A DNA stretch of 64,000 bases from Eucommia ulmoides (taxonomy: Eukaryota > Streptophyta > Magnoliopsida > Garryales > Eucommiaceae), in contig CM028326.1 in NCBI GenBank assembly GCA_016647705.1, positions 23,513,901 through 23,577,900 on the forward strand, read 5' to 3'. The position numbers and the translations under genes are program-made. The notes below the pieces were generated by a model that was not told the DNA's origin, ran no database searches, and saw only the letters and a program-made list of their open reading frames with translations. Positions within the stretch are counted from its first letter, which is position 1; each line of letters opens with the position of its first letter. Positions 22,334 through 33,805 of this stretch are shown here, one piece after another.

Positions 22334-25300
22334 ATGTCATTGAGTCAATCGAATAGTTCTGTTGAGCTTGGTTTGTCGTCGAATCCCATAACACAACAGA
22401 CGACAACGGCTTAGGCTGCTCAGCCCTCCAATCCCTCAGAAAACATAGGAGATCACGGTGCGAGCAAGTTTCCACATAAATGGCTTATGTCATTTAGGGA
22501 ACAATACGGCATTCATCCGTTGGTGTTGCTTAGGGTTCTATTTGAGAATGAACGCCCCAATGATGCTAAGGAAGATGAAATATGTTTCTTTTTATGGATA
22601 TTCGAGTACGGAATCACTCTTCATTTTCCTCCACTCTTTCGTAACCTTTTTCGTCAATTGGAAATTACTCCTATCCAGTTAACCCCAAATGGTTTTTACC
22701 AAATCATGGGGGCCATTGCCCTGGCTAGAATGAATGAGACATCTATATTCGTTGACACGATTAGAAGTATAGGACACCTCAAATTCCACACCAATAGTGA
22801 AATGTATTATTATTCTTTTCCCCCCAAAAAAAATTGTTTCTCATCGACCTTCCAGTTAAAGTAAAGGACTGGCAACGATAGTACATTTTCTTCTCTGGTG
22901 ATTAGGAGTTCTTTCCTAAAGAAGTGGGGTAGCCCTCAGTTGTGCCGAGGCGCTTCGGTACCCCAAGTAATCTTTCCCTATCATTCACTTAACAGTCTGT
23001 TTTCTTTTTTAAATTTTGTTTGAGTGATGTTAACATCTCTTCTGGGGTTTCTGATGTAAGTGATAGAGCTTGTCAAAGTCTTGGCCTCACAACCAGAGTT
23101 AAAGAAGAGTTTAGGAGGTTGCTGGTCCCAGCAAAACGTTCTTATAAGGAGCTAATTCATCGTCCATTCAACAGACTTGAAATGGAACCATCCATCTCGA
23201 TTTAATGAGTTGGTCGAGCTGCAACTTGGAGCAAAGAAGAGGAAAAGACCCGCTAAGAAGCTCGTTAAAAATACTGGGCAATCATCATCCTAATCTGCTT
23301 TTACTTTCGCTACTAATCCGACGATTTGCCGTTCTGTTGAGATCTCTGCTCACAGAGGCTAGCCATCCAGTTCAGCCTGCTGACCCAGGGATTGTTAAAT
23401 CAGAAGATGACTCCCAGCCTCTGAGTGTTCATAAGGGTAGAATAATTTCAGTTATGGTTCCACCTTCTCCGGCTCCTACCCCACAAGAAAATAGAGAGCC
23501 ATAATCTGTTTCGAGGTCAGCAGATATTCCTGTTGTTGAACCTCTTTTTGTCAATCGCTAATCTTTCCCAAATCTTGCAACTAGCCAGAGAACCTCCAGT
23601 AAGCAGGGTATGACGAAACAACAAATGTGCCAACTCATTGATGAGGTTGGGCCCTTTGTCCCAAGTCTCCATGCTATTTTCGATGATACAATTAAGTTTT
23701 TGTATGAGCAATCCTGGAATAAGGGCAAAAGAAAAATCGAAGGTCGAAACAGAGCCGAGATATTTTGGATGGTGATCTGTGTGCTTTTTCAGGTAGTTTT
23801 CATTACTCTTATTATATCTTTTTGTTTGCCCAAACTGCTGGTATATCATTTTATCAATGGCTTTACTGTTGTAGTGTATGCACATGTCTTCTGCTCTGGT
23901 CAACTGTACTGAAGATGAAAATAAGTTGGATGCCCAGTTTATGCGTCAGTTGACCGAATTCAACAAGATGGAAGAAAAGAATTGGGCCTTAGAGAATGAC
24001 AAGCTCAGTCTAGCTACGGACCTCACACTAGCAAAATCTTCTCAAGAGCGATTGGTAGGTGCAATTTTGTGCATGCCTACGTACGCTCGCAAGTATACGA
24101 GGTCTAAAGTTTTAATATAATGGATCTTTGAAGATTGGATATCGTTCCCACAGAGAAAAGTGTGAATAATTGAATTGAATACCGCAATTGACGTAGTCTC
24201 GTGTTATCTTGACGACGGAAAGCGTGAATTGAAATTAAACTAAGCTAAACTACAATTAGTGGGTTAATTCTAACTAAGTTGATTAATTAGGGATTGATTT
24301 CGTTCACTTAATACACGTTTGATTTCGTTCGGTTAACAATAACGGAGTTTAGGTATCCGACAATCTCGGTTCGTAAACTCCTCCGCCACCTCTTCCGAGT
24401 GTAAGACGAGGGAATACATGACTTCGAGTCGATGCCGAGGTCCCCCTCGATATCTTAACGACTCTAGGTCGCGTGAGTCTTGACCCAACTTCATCGATTA
24501 CATACTAACTAACGCCCTCTCGGGTCGTTAGGTCGTAACGATGTGTTTACCCTAGTCCGAATCCAGGGTTACCTCTCCCGAGTGTCAAACCCTAGATTCT
24601 CAAGTCCAACCCTAATACCGTTACAAGCATATTAAGATCGTCATCAAATGATAAACACAATCGGACTTAAAACAACAACCGTTAAAGAAACGTATATTAA
24701 ACCAAACGAGTATTTATATAACTACACATTTCCCTAACTAATCTCTAAATTACACTAACATGTTCTTAGCCAATACAACATAAATCAAGAGGAGATCATC
24801 ATTACCAACTATAAATATTAAATACAAAGATGGAAACAAGGGAAGAAAAGCCAAATCTCAAAGTGGAGTGGTCCACTTTCGCCAAAGAACGATCCTCCCG
24901 AGCTTCCTCTTCTCGCTTGATGAACTTCCTCTTCTAGATCTTCAAGGATTTACCAAAAACACTCTTTACAACTAATCTAATTTACTTCCTAAACTAATCT
25001 AATCTAACTAAGATAGAAGAGAGCTCCTAAGAACAACCGGAGCCTCCTCTCACGTCTAAGGGGTCCTAACCTTTTTTTAGGTTTGGTGGAGAAAGGGATT
25101 TTATAGGCAAGGTTTGGAAATATCTTCAAAATATCTGAAAACAGATATTTCTGTGCAGAGTGTCACCACCTAAGCGGTGGTTCAACGCTCGGGTGGTGGG
25201 CTTAAGTCGGTTAACTCCTGTCGGTGACTTCGCCTAAGCGGTGGTTTTTACGCTTAGGCGGTGGCTGCTGGCAAGATATTCTGTTGTTTTCTTACCTAGG

Positions 25301-26235
25301 TGGTGGTTTTCTCGCCTACGCGGTAGTTCAGCCCTTCAGCACTCCAACATTCTGCCTCTTTTCCGCCTAAGCGGTGGGATTTCCGCTTAGGCGGTGGTCT
25401 TCATTCACCGAAACTCTGTTTTGCACATTTTGTTCATCGTTTCTCCACCGTTTTCACTTGTTTCTCGCCCTTTGACGTCCTTTCACCTGTTCTACACTAA
25501 AATACAATTAAATATAACTAAAATACTTGAGAACTAACAAATCCAGTTTAGAAATAGATAGATTTTTCATACCTATCAGCGATTCGAACTGGAATTACGC
25601 TCTGCAAATGAGCAAAAGGAGGCCTTACAAAAAATCAACGCACTCTTCTACTCAGAGAACGACGAGCTCAGGATAGAGCTATTGCCGTGAGAGAAGAGTA
25701 CTCATCTTTGAAGGATGGCATCCGTGTTTTATCTGAGGAGATCAGCTCAGGTCGCCTGGTAAACGATCAAAAAGAGGCTAATCTTAAGAACAAGAATGCC
25801 GCCCTCCAAGCCAAAGATAATGCATTTCAAGAAAAAAAAAGATTGTCCTCCAGCAACTGCAAACTGAGAGAGATTGACTAGTGGCCGAGCTGGTAGCTAT
25901 GACCAGAAAGTCCCAGCAGGATATCGAAGATCTCTGGGCTATATCCAAGGGTGAGTAAAAAAAACTCCAGAAGGTGGGCTTCTCTTACTGTTAGAGGAGA
26001 GTGTCAAAGGAGTTTCCTAACTTGAACATTTCTTTCTTAGCGGACAAGCCAAAATGAAGAAATGCTGAGGGGGCGAGAAGAGATCACTGAGGATGAAGAA
26101 GTGTTGCCCATATCAGCAGCCGAGGTGCCTGTGGAGAGCCCAACTCCGACCTTGAATCAAGCCTGGCCAAATGACGTTGCTACCATGCTGACATCAGATC
26201 AACTAAACATCACCGATCAAAGTACCATTCCTTAA
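22334..26235 (+). pseudogene. Antisense ORF 1 of the Tat element (Transposase_28-like), broken
   Basis: The region runs opposite to the element's gag-pol. From an ATG at 22334 it encodes a Ser/Gln-rich start. A conserved block follows (22487-22864: FREQYGIHPLVLLRVLFENERP, ITPIQLTPNGFYQIMGAIAL) of the kind annotated in plants as putative gypsy-type transposon protein. A charged coiled-coil segment comes next (23917-24052, then 25579-25880) and an acidic tail ending near 26235. In-frame stops (for example at 22412) and the solo LTR at 24053 break it. Some gaps may be introns. Its biochemical role is unknown. Confidence 0.65.
24053..25578. mobile_element. Solo LTR with TSD GCGAT inside antisense ORF 1
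   Basis: The 1,526 bp unit begins TGGTAGGTGCAATTTTG and ends CATACCTATCA, with GCGAT on both sides (24048-24052, 25579-25583). Removing it restores a continuous coiled-coil reading (SSQER + FELELRSANEQK). It carries the motif CGCCTAAGCGGTGG and its partial inverse CGCTTAGGCGGTGG repeatedly between 25165 and 25400. No coding region is present. Confidence 0.9.
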
Positions 26236-26568
26236 ACTACCCTCTTGTCTTTTCCATTTCCCTTCTGCACATCTGTAATTAATTTTTAGTAATGACCACA
26301 CTTTATCATCATGATCTGTATTAAAACTGTAACTGTCGTTTTAAGTCTCGAGAATGTATTTGTGATAATTGCAGTACATATTTTGTTAACACACGTCACT
26401 CGCACATTGAATGCATACTTTTTCGACACTTCAACTCATTGTCTCTCTTCATTTGTCTGGCTATTTAAAGCTAAATCAAGCGTTGATAATTCTTCACAAC
26501 TCCAGACGCTTTCTTTTGTTTTAATCTTGATTTCTCAAGTATCTCTTTTTTCTCTACCTTTTATAGTC

Positions 26569-27030
26569 ATGGCATCCACTTCATGGACTAAACCTTCCAC
26601 TTTTGAAATAATTCAGTCTAAAAGGTACAATGAGATAGAATTATGGGATCGTTTCCATTCCCTAATGTTGGTGGCGAAGACCGCCATGGAGGATCATCCC
26701 CATCTGCATGCCCTAGAGGAGGCTATCACTATCTTCTCTACCATGGAAGCGGTGCACTTCCAAGCAATCTCTCTCCTTTATGAGCTTAGGGAGAATGTGA
26801 AGAGAATTGACCAGAGCAAGCGTGACTTAGCTACCGGTATGAACTATCAGAAGCTTTTCTCCAACATTGTCAAGGCGAAGCGAGACAAACTGCTGGAGAA
26901 AAATGAAGTAAAGAAAGCCAAGATCCATGACCTGGTCACCAAACTAAGCAAGTATGAAGAGCATACCTTCTATTTCTCTAATTTAGATTCAGAAGATATG
27001 GGTTCGCCTGCTTCTCTAGTGTCGGAATGA
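26569..27030 (+). CDS. Antisense ORF 2 of the Tat element, intact 153 aa
   Basis: An uninterrupted frame from an ATG at 26569 to a TGA ending at 27030, transcribed opposite to gag-pol. The product is mostly helical and charged (ELRENVKRIDQSKRDLATGM, AKRDKLLEKNEVKKAKIHDL) and starts MASTSWTKPSTFEIIQSKRY. No catalytic motif is recognisable. The ATG at 26569 is preferred over the upstream in-frame ATG at 26311 because the preceding 86 codons look like leader sequence. T-rich sequence follows. It may be a retrotransposon accessory protein; function and expression are unknown. Confidence 0.55.
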   Translation: MASTSWTKPSTFEIIQSKRYNEIELWDRFHSLMLVAKTAMEDHPHLHALEEAITIFSTMEAVHFQAISLLYELRENVKRIDQSKRDLATGMNYQKLFSNIVKAKRDKLLEKNEVKKAKIHDLVTKLSKYEEHTFYFSNLDSEDMGSPASLVSE

Positions 27031-27071
27031 AGCTCCTCTCCCAGTCCCGATTTAAGATGAAGAAGAAAATC

Positions 27072-27103
<32 letters not shown>

Positions 27104-27133
27104 GGAAGAGAACAGTCTTTTCTATTCTTGCTC

Positions 27134-27165
<32 letters not shown>

Positions 27166-27689
27166 TAATGGCCATGTCCATGTACCCCATTCTCTTTCTT
27201 GATAATGAAAAATATGGGGTTCTTGATATTCTTGATCTTATGCTACGTTTGTTTCGTTAACTATTTGTATTGCCATGCATTTACCCTCCTGCATGCCCTC
27301 CTTCATAACTTGATTAGAAAACTAAACTAGTTATGAACTAAACATTAGACTCATGGCAGTAGGTTGAACATTTAAATCACCAACTCAGTCATAAAAACCA
27401 ACATTATCATACGCAGTGTAATCAGATAAAATCAACATTCTCTTAGATGTTAACTAGTCTTGAACTCATCGATGAGATAAGTCTTTTGGATTTTTTTTAT
27501 TGAAGGAGCTGAACGATGTTGATGACAAGTATGGAGATTAACACTTCCTTCGTATAATCTGTTCTGGTAAGATTTGTCAAGTTGTCTTGCCCTTCTTTCT
27601 AACTAGTTGAATGCTAATCAAAACTTGAGTTAAGTCATCAACTGTTTTAAATGAATTGTCCAGCTCTGTTCATTAAAGAATGAGTAAAC

Positions 27690-28240
27690 AGATCAACTCT
27701 TATTTGATGTTGAGCTGAGGTGCTGAGCTAAATTCTGAGTGAAAGAACTCAGTTGGTGTTGGACGGAGGTGTCTGAGCTGACTTGCTCAGTTATCTGTTG
27801 AGCTAAAGAGCTTAGTTGTTTTTGGGATAAGATACCCAGTTGATCATTGAGCTGACGCACTCAGTTATAATATGAGTTAAGGAACTCAGTTGTTGCTCGG
27901 CTGAGGTACCCAGTTGATCATTGAGCTGATGCGCTCAATTAGAATCTGAGTTAAAGAACTCAGTTGTTGCTAGGCTGAGGTGCCCAGTTGAACGCGCTCA
28001 ATTAGAATCTGAGTTAAGAAACTCAATTGTTGCTGGGTTGAGGTGCCCAGTTGATCACTGAGCTAACGCGCTCAATTAAAATCTAAGTCAAGGAACTTAG
28101 TTGTTGCTGGGCTGAGATGCCCAGTTAATCACTGAGCTGACGCGCTCAGTTAGAATCTGAGTTAAAGAACTCAGTTGTTGTTAGACTGAGGTGCCTAGTT
28201 AATTGTTGAGCTGATGCGCTCAGTTAGTTGCTGACCTTAA
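27690..28240. repeat. Tandem array, about 74-bp units
   Basis: Imperfect repeats with units such as 'gagttaaagaactcagttgttg' (read in parts), 'gctgaggtgcccagttgatc' and 'gagctgacgcgctcagttag'. Each unit is itself made of short gag...ctc half-palindromes. It lies between truncated pol and antisense ORF 2, where Tat-lineage elements are known to carry tandem repeats. Confidence 0.85.
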
Positions 28241-28699
28241 TGTCAACTGTCTGTACCATACTTAGCCTTAATTCTTTAAGTGTTGTAGGAAATGCAGAAG
28301 TATAATAATACAATAATAAGTGTTGCAAAGTTGATGAAGAGAGAATTTATTTCCTTTATTCAAAGAGTTTCTCAAAACAAAAGAGAATAATTTCAACACA
28401 CTGAATCAAAAACAAAAATTAAAATGATCAAGAATTCATACAAAGGAGAAAGGGGGAGCCGTATATATACATTTATATATACATTTATATATATATATAT
28501 ATATATATATGAACATATATGATATAAAGAGGGTTTCGGATGAGAGAGAGAGGGAATTGGAGCCACTCGAAGATAAGTCTCCACATATATATTAAGGAGC
28601 TTATATAATTATATACGAAAAGGGAGCCACTGAACAGGAAATTGGAAAAAAACTCAATTATACAATTGATTTTGGAATGTCTTTGGAATGTGAAAATTA

Positions 28700-29527
28700 T
28701 TCTGGTTGAATTTCAGCTTCGAATTTTCGGTAGAATTTCTAACTCTGTTAATAGTTGTATTTAATCTCATTATGTGATTCATGCAAAATTTGTCGTTGAT
28801 TTTTAGTTGTTAATTTTCATGAAATATTTAGAATTATTATGTGGAATTTATGTGAAAAATATGTCTATGTATTTTACTTGAGATTGATTAAATTGCACAT
28901 ATTAAAGGGGTTGGAGTTTTACTGAGCGTTGACTCACAACTCTACAGTTTTGATTATGGGCCGGTGAGAGTGAAACGTCGCCAGGAATTATTTGGATGTA
29001 TTTGAGAATAGTGCGGCCCCAAGAATTTTGTTAGAGTTTTTATTTAATGTGTAATAGTTCTTTATTTATTTATTTATATAAATAATCAATAATTGAATTG
29101 GAAATTCTCTAATAAATTGTCTAAAGCCATTGCTATGGAATTTTTGTTCTTTAATGAATTTCTACAAGCCACTATTGCATTATTTATATACATAATAAAT
29201 AGTAGAATTTCTATTCCATAATGGAATCACAGAATTGTAGTTGTGGAAAAGCCACCATTACTTAGGAACGTAGTTGAATTAGAAGTTCATCAATGAATTA
29301 TAATTGAATTTGTAATTTTACTTGAATTTCTATTTGTAAAAAAAAAATAAAAAAATTATACTTATTATTTACCGTTGTAATCAGTAAATTCGATAATTAT
29401 AATTATCGTCGTATGATTGTAAAATTTGTCGGATTTATGTAAAGTATTTTTTTTTTTTTATTCGGTTTAGTGTTAATTCTCTAAGGGGAGAAATCGTGTG
29501 GCAGCCTTGAGAAACCGGGTTGTTACA
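28700..29527 (+). mobile_element. Fragment of a TGTAAGACCC-family LTR (3' part)
   Basis: It matches solo LTR A across several blocks, notably 'gggattggagttctgctgag' at 3740 versus 'ggggttggagttttactgag' at 28907. It ends 'gaaaccgggttgttaca', like A's 'aaaaaccgggacggggcgtcaca' (read in parts). It abuts Tat RT sequence at 29528. The left boundary is unclear; the 28260-28700 stretch is AT microsatellite-rich and unassigned. Confidence 0.7.
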
Positions 29528-30265
29528 ACCGAAGTACTCTTTGATGGATTGGAGAGCTTGCTCACAGTCATCATCTCACTGAAAGGTTTTATTCCCTTTC
29601 AAAATCTTGAAGAATGGGGCATACCTGTCAATAAATTTTGAGATGAATTTGTTCTACGTAACCAACCTTCCCGTCAACACTTGAACTTCCCTTATAGTTG
29701 CAGGAGATTTCATGTTCTTGACAACTTCTATTTGACCAGAGCCCACCATGATTCCGATTTGATTAACCACAAAGACCCAAAAACTTTCCAGATGCAACTC
29801 CAAAAACACATTTTCTGGATTTAGCTTTATGTTGTATTTTCTTAAAACAGCAAAGGCCTTAGCCACATGGCTGAGGTGGTCCTTTTTTTTGGAGCTTTTA
29901 ACAAGCATATCATCTATGTAGATTTCCATAGTTGCACGAATCGGATCTTAGAAAATGTTGTTTACTAACCGTTGCTATATGGCTCCTGCATTTCTCAAAC
30001 CAAATGACATTACTTTGTAGCAGTAAGTACCTTTTGGTGTGATGAGCGACGTTCCCTCATCGTCTTGTTGGTTCATGCGAATTTGATTATAACCTACATA
30101 AGCATCCATCATGGTTAGCCGTTGGTGCCCTACTGCTGCATCTACCATCTGGTTTATCCTTAGCATTGGATAACAATATTTTGGGCATACTTGATTGTGG
30201 TCAGTGAAGTCCACACACATTCTCCACTTTTCATTTTTCTTTTTGACAAGGACTGGATTGACCAA
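29528..30265 (-). pseudogene. Tat-lineage reverse transcriptase
   Basis: 29975-30265 encodes VNPVLVKKKNEKWRMCVDF, ITPKGTYCYKVMSFGLRNAG. 29654-29929 continues with EIYIDDMLVKSSKKKDHL, including the YIDD catalytic box typical of Tat/Athila elements. A frame break lies between the two. Sequence down to 29528 continues toward RNase H and then stops at the inserted LTR fragment. RNase H and integrase are absent further on. Confidence 0.88.
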
Positions 30266-30670
30266 CTACATTCGGTACATCACTTTCCTTATGTGGCCAA
30301 TGGAGAGTAATCTCTTCATCTTAGCTTCAATCGCTTGTTCCTTTTCAGGGCTAAAAATTCTCCTTTTCTGCCTAACTGGATGGTAAGATCTGGAGATATC
30401 CAGGCGATGTACCGTAATGTCTGGGCTGATGCCCTTCATATCTTCTGGAGCCCAGGAAAAGACGTCCAGGTTCTTTTAAAGCATCTTGCTGATCTCTTCG
30501 GTCTTAGTTCGGCTTAAAGATCCACCAATCATAAGCTTATAAGCCCCATCATTAAAGACGATCTATTTTACTTGTTTGGCAGGCTGAATCACACTTGCGT
30601 GCTCCTTGAAGTCATCAATTTTATTTGTCGAGCTTTCTGACGGAGCTGCTCCCTGCTTCTGCTTTAATTG

Positions 30671-31188
30671 CTACAAAGGCGTACTCATGCCCTTCATAGT
30701 TACGGCAAAATATTGTCTTGAAACCACTTGATCACCTCGTATCACTGCCAAAAAACTATCCTTTGCATACTTGACACATTGGTAGTATGTTGATGCAATA
30801 ACTCTCATTGCATGTAACCACGGACGCCCAAGTATTGCATTATAAGGCGATGTTGAATCCACCATCATGAACTCTATGGCCTTTGTGTATATACTTTTCT
30901 CTCCTGCTGGTGGCTTACATTTTCCTAGGTAGGTTGCTCTTCATAGGACTGCGGATCAGCATACCCTGGAGATTCTACTTCTTCTCTAACGTCATTGTTG
31001 GTTGCTGGAGAGTGCGATCTGCTTTTGACGATTATCTGCGCTATGTACTTGATCGTATCCACTATCTCGGCCATCTTTGCGGTGAGAGCATCAATCTTCG
31101 CATCAATACTCAGCACCATCGGTGGAGGATCAACTTGAATTTCCTCACGTGCTTCCATCGATGTCTTTGCATCAAGTGGCGGTGGCAA
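30671..31188 (-). pseudogene. Tat gag N-terminus and protease remnant
   Basis: 30925-31188 encodes a Pro-rich and coiled start (IDAKIDALTAKMAEIVDTIK) typical of Tat gag N-termini. 30671-30868 encodes the segment downstream of the protease active site (SPYNAILGRPWLHAMRVIAS). The middle of gag and the protease DTG part are missing, so a deletion has joined the two. Confidence 0.75.
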
Positions 31189-31269
31189 GTTATTGATTTG
31201 ACTAGTCGTTGTTCCTCTTGTTCGTGGTTACCTCATAATTGCGACGGGAAGCTTTTTTCGTTAGCGTTT

Positions 31270-31287
31270 CCCACAAGCGGTGTCAAA
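31270..31287 (-). other. Degenerate primer-binding site of the Tat element
   Basis: Next to the 5' LTR the minus strand reads TTTGACACCGCTTGTGGG. This resembles the TTGGCGCCGTCTGTGGG-type junction of many Tat elements, with G-to-A changes at CpG sites. Confidence 0.6.
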
Positions 31288-31902
31288 TGATGTTACTATA
31301 AATTCCTAACACATGTAACAACTACACACGTGTTAAAAACCTCTTCGCCTTCTTTTATAACCTACAAAACCATGAGTTCTAAAGGGGGACACCGGTGTGG
31401 TATCGACCAAATAACCTCTGGTGTGAGAATAAGTTAATCTAGTAATGGAGAAAATAATATGCAGATTGAACCATTAATCATTATCAGTGATACCTGCCCT
31501 TTTTATAGGCTTGGATATATTCTGCTATTTCTTTGGAGAGGTCGCCCGTTTTGTGATACGCTTCTAACGGCTTGGAAGATAACCAATATCTTCATGATTT
31601 CAAGAGAGATCTCTGTAACGGTCCCCATTAAATATAGGCCATTACAGTTAATCTGGCTCATCACGCTATTCAAGTATAGGTGAGACGCTCATAATAGGTT
31701 GACCTATTCGTTCTTTGGTCCTGAACACCGTGGGCTTGGATTTACCCAAATATGGGACTCTTCATGAGGCCATTAGTCTTGCATAGAAGACTGTCGAAGT
31801 TAGTAACCAGTTGGGCTTATAATTCTTCTGCCCAAATAACCCATCCGACCCGTTTAAGGTTGCACGTCTATGTCAGTTATGAGCGGGAGTTTTCCCATAT
31901 CA
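31288..31902 (-). repeat. 5' LTR of the Tat element
   Basis: On the plus strand it runs from TGATGTTACTATAAATTCC to TTTTCCCATATCA, with TG...CA ends intact. It is the partner of 21532-22184. Confidence 0.9.
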
Positions 31903-33414
31903 GAAATAAAAAATATGTTTGGTTGCAACATTTGTTCTTTTTGTTTCTTCAGATGTATAATGGTCGGCGTGGTGGTGGTAGCCAGTAGAGTAGTAGGAAC
32001 CGACAAGATGGTAGTGGGAATAATTTTGTGGGAGTGAATAAAAATTAATATTTTTTATTTTTCAGATTCTTAAAGAATTCAGGAAATACTACTATATTAG
32101 TCCCAAAATTTTGAGGATAGAAACATGTTTACCAAAAGTGTTGTATATTAATTCAAAATTTTAAAAGTTAGAATAAAAATCAAGGAATAAAAACAGTAAC
32201 CAAATGGGGCCTTAGCTTTGACAATTTGAAGAACTTTGATTTTAAAAATATATATATATGATTTTTTTGGTAACCCAATTTAGAAAACACATTCTTTAAA
32301 GGGAAAATTAGTTGATTATTCTTGAAACAAATCATACTTTTTCATGCTCTACTTTTTTAATTTATTTTTTTGTCTTTTGAAAAAAACTTTAATCTTTCGA
32401 TTAACATTAATTAGAGTGAATATATTGTGTTAACGTTAACATGTGAAATTTGTATTTAATATATTAGTTAATATTAACTAACCTTTTAGTAAGAATTGGA
32501 AAATAAGTTACGAAAACTAAAAAATACACAAGTTGGCCGCAAGGCCCATTAACAACATTATTTCATCGGTTGGACCCATCTGTTTTGGCAAGTTACAATC
32601 CTATCACGAGGTTGTGTGCAGTTGTATTGTAACTACACCTTGTTTTCTAGAAAGTCAAAATCAATAGGTTTTAGTTATACAATATGTTGCTATATTGGAA
32701 AACTTTTATATATCTTTGTTGTATAATTATTTATCAATATAAATTTATTTTTTGGTTGCAACACCATCACTTAAGGAATTTAACTTGATTCTAAAGTAGA
32801 ATTTCATCCATACTAGATCAAAATTTAAAAGATAGAACGTGATTTGACTAGTACTATTCAATGCCACAATTGAGAGAAAATATAATTTTTTTCTTTTCTC
32901 TCCGCCAATTCAAAACGCCAACCACAAATCGAAACTGTAAGCATTTCCAAAATTAGATTCTTCCCATTTTAAATAAGAACTCTACTTTATTATGTCTTCT
33001 CTCTTCTCCAAACACCCAAAAAAACCACGTCAGTCCACTACAACATTCCATGTTTCATTGGCAATGTTTTATACCAAGATTGGTAGTGCCGCAACTCCTT
33101 CATTGGATGAGTATTGCATTGTAACCCAACATCACACTTCCTTTATTCGTATATATTACCTTAAGGTTTCAAACTATTTGGTAAAGGACTACAATCAACA
33201 CCATAAGAAGGATTACAAGAAGATATGCGAAAAAATGTCGATGAGGCAACAAGTGAAAAAATGTATTATGTTGTCCTATAAATTTTTATATAAATTTATG
33301 TGATATGGAAGTGAGAACATTAGATTAATGGATTCATGGTATCAATTTTCAAATTCAATGTAAATAAATATTACTCTTTTTGAAAATATACTTATATATT
33401 GATAGGTGGGATCA
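31903..33414. other. AT-rich stretch without a recognised gene
   Basis: It includes a segment ending 'aaccaaatggggcctta' near 32210 that looks like one end of a DNA element. A 103-codon plus-strand frame at 32992-33303 (His/Lys-rich, no family recognised) has no supporting context. Confidence 0.35.
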
Positions 33415-33805
33415 TTAACGGGAGAAGTTATGGAAAAGATACAAAACTTCAGATTCTACTTCAGACCAAATTCATAGTCGCATCAGATGTAGCTAATGAA
33501 GGTGTAAGGATTCATAAGTTCATTTGACAAACTTGGTTGCAATAAATGAGTCACAATACCTTGGTATTATGATAACGATGGGGTTTGCTCAGGCCAAGGA
33601 ACTTAGATCTCATCAATATCCAAACATCAGGTGTGACACTTTCATGTGTTCTTTGAAAAGTCAATATATCTAAATAGAGATCATCTACAGTGGACAACAT
33701 GACAGATCCACTCACTAATGCTATAACTTTACAATAGTTAGATCAACATCTTTTAAAAATGGGTATTAGATATTATACTGATTGAGTATAGTGTTAGTGG
33801 GAGAT
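33415..33805 (+). pseudogene. copia RNase H tail and polypurine tract
   Basis: Broken frames resemble the end of copia pol (KELRSHQYPK; then STVDNMTDPLTNAITLQ and LLKMGIRYYTD). They are followed by the polypurine stretch 'agtgggagat' just before 33806. Most of the upstream element is gone. Confidence 0.7.

Larger units (their letters stand above)
21532..31902 (-). mobile_element. Tat-lineage Ty3/gypsy element with antisense ORFs and truncated pol
   Basis: Two LTRs of 653 and 615 bp bracket, on the minus strand, a gag N-terminus, a protease fragment and RT. A tandem-repeat block and two reading regions on the opposite strand then follow before the 3' LTR. Flanking bases are AAAAT and GAAAT, a TSD with one change. 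RNase H and integrase are missing. The antisense ORFs and tandem repeats in the 3' part are known traits of some Tat (Retand-type) elements. Nested inside are a solo LTR (24053-25578) and a fragment of the TGTAAGACCC family (to 29527). Confidence 0.88.

Noticed and set aside
24053-25583. A 7-8 bp duplication reading (AGCGATT) suggesting a hAT or Mutator insertion
   Set aside because: TG...CA ends with a 5-bp GCGAT duplication explain the boundaries better, as a solo LTR.
27690-28240. Regularly spaced repeats that might suggest a CRISPR array
   Set aside because: Units are contiguous and diverged without unique spacers, and the context is a plant retrotransposon.
32992-33303. 103-codon ORF with an ATG and no repeats
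   Set aside because: No recognisable family, no neighbouring exons and a location between transposon remnants; kept only as a note in the spacer entry.
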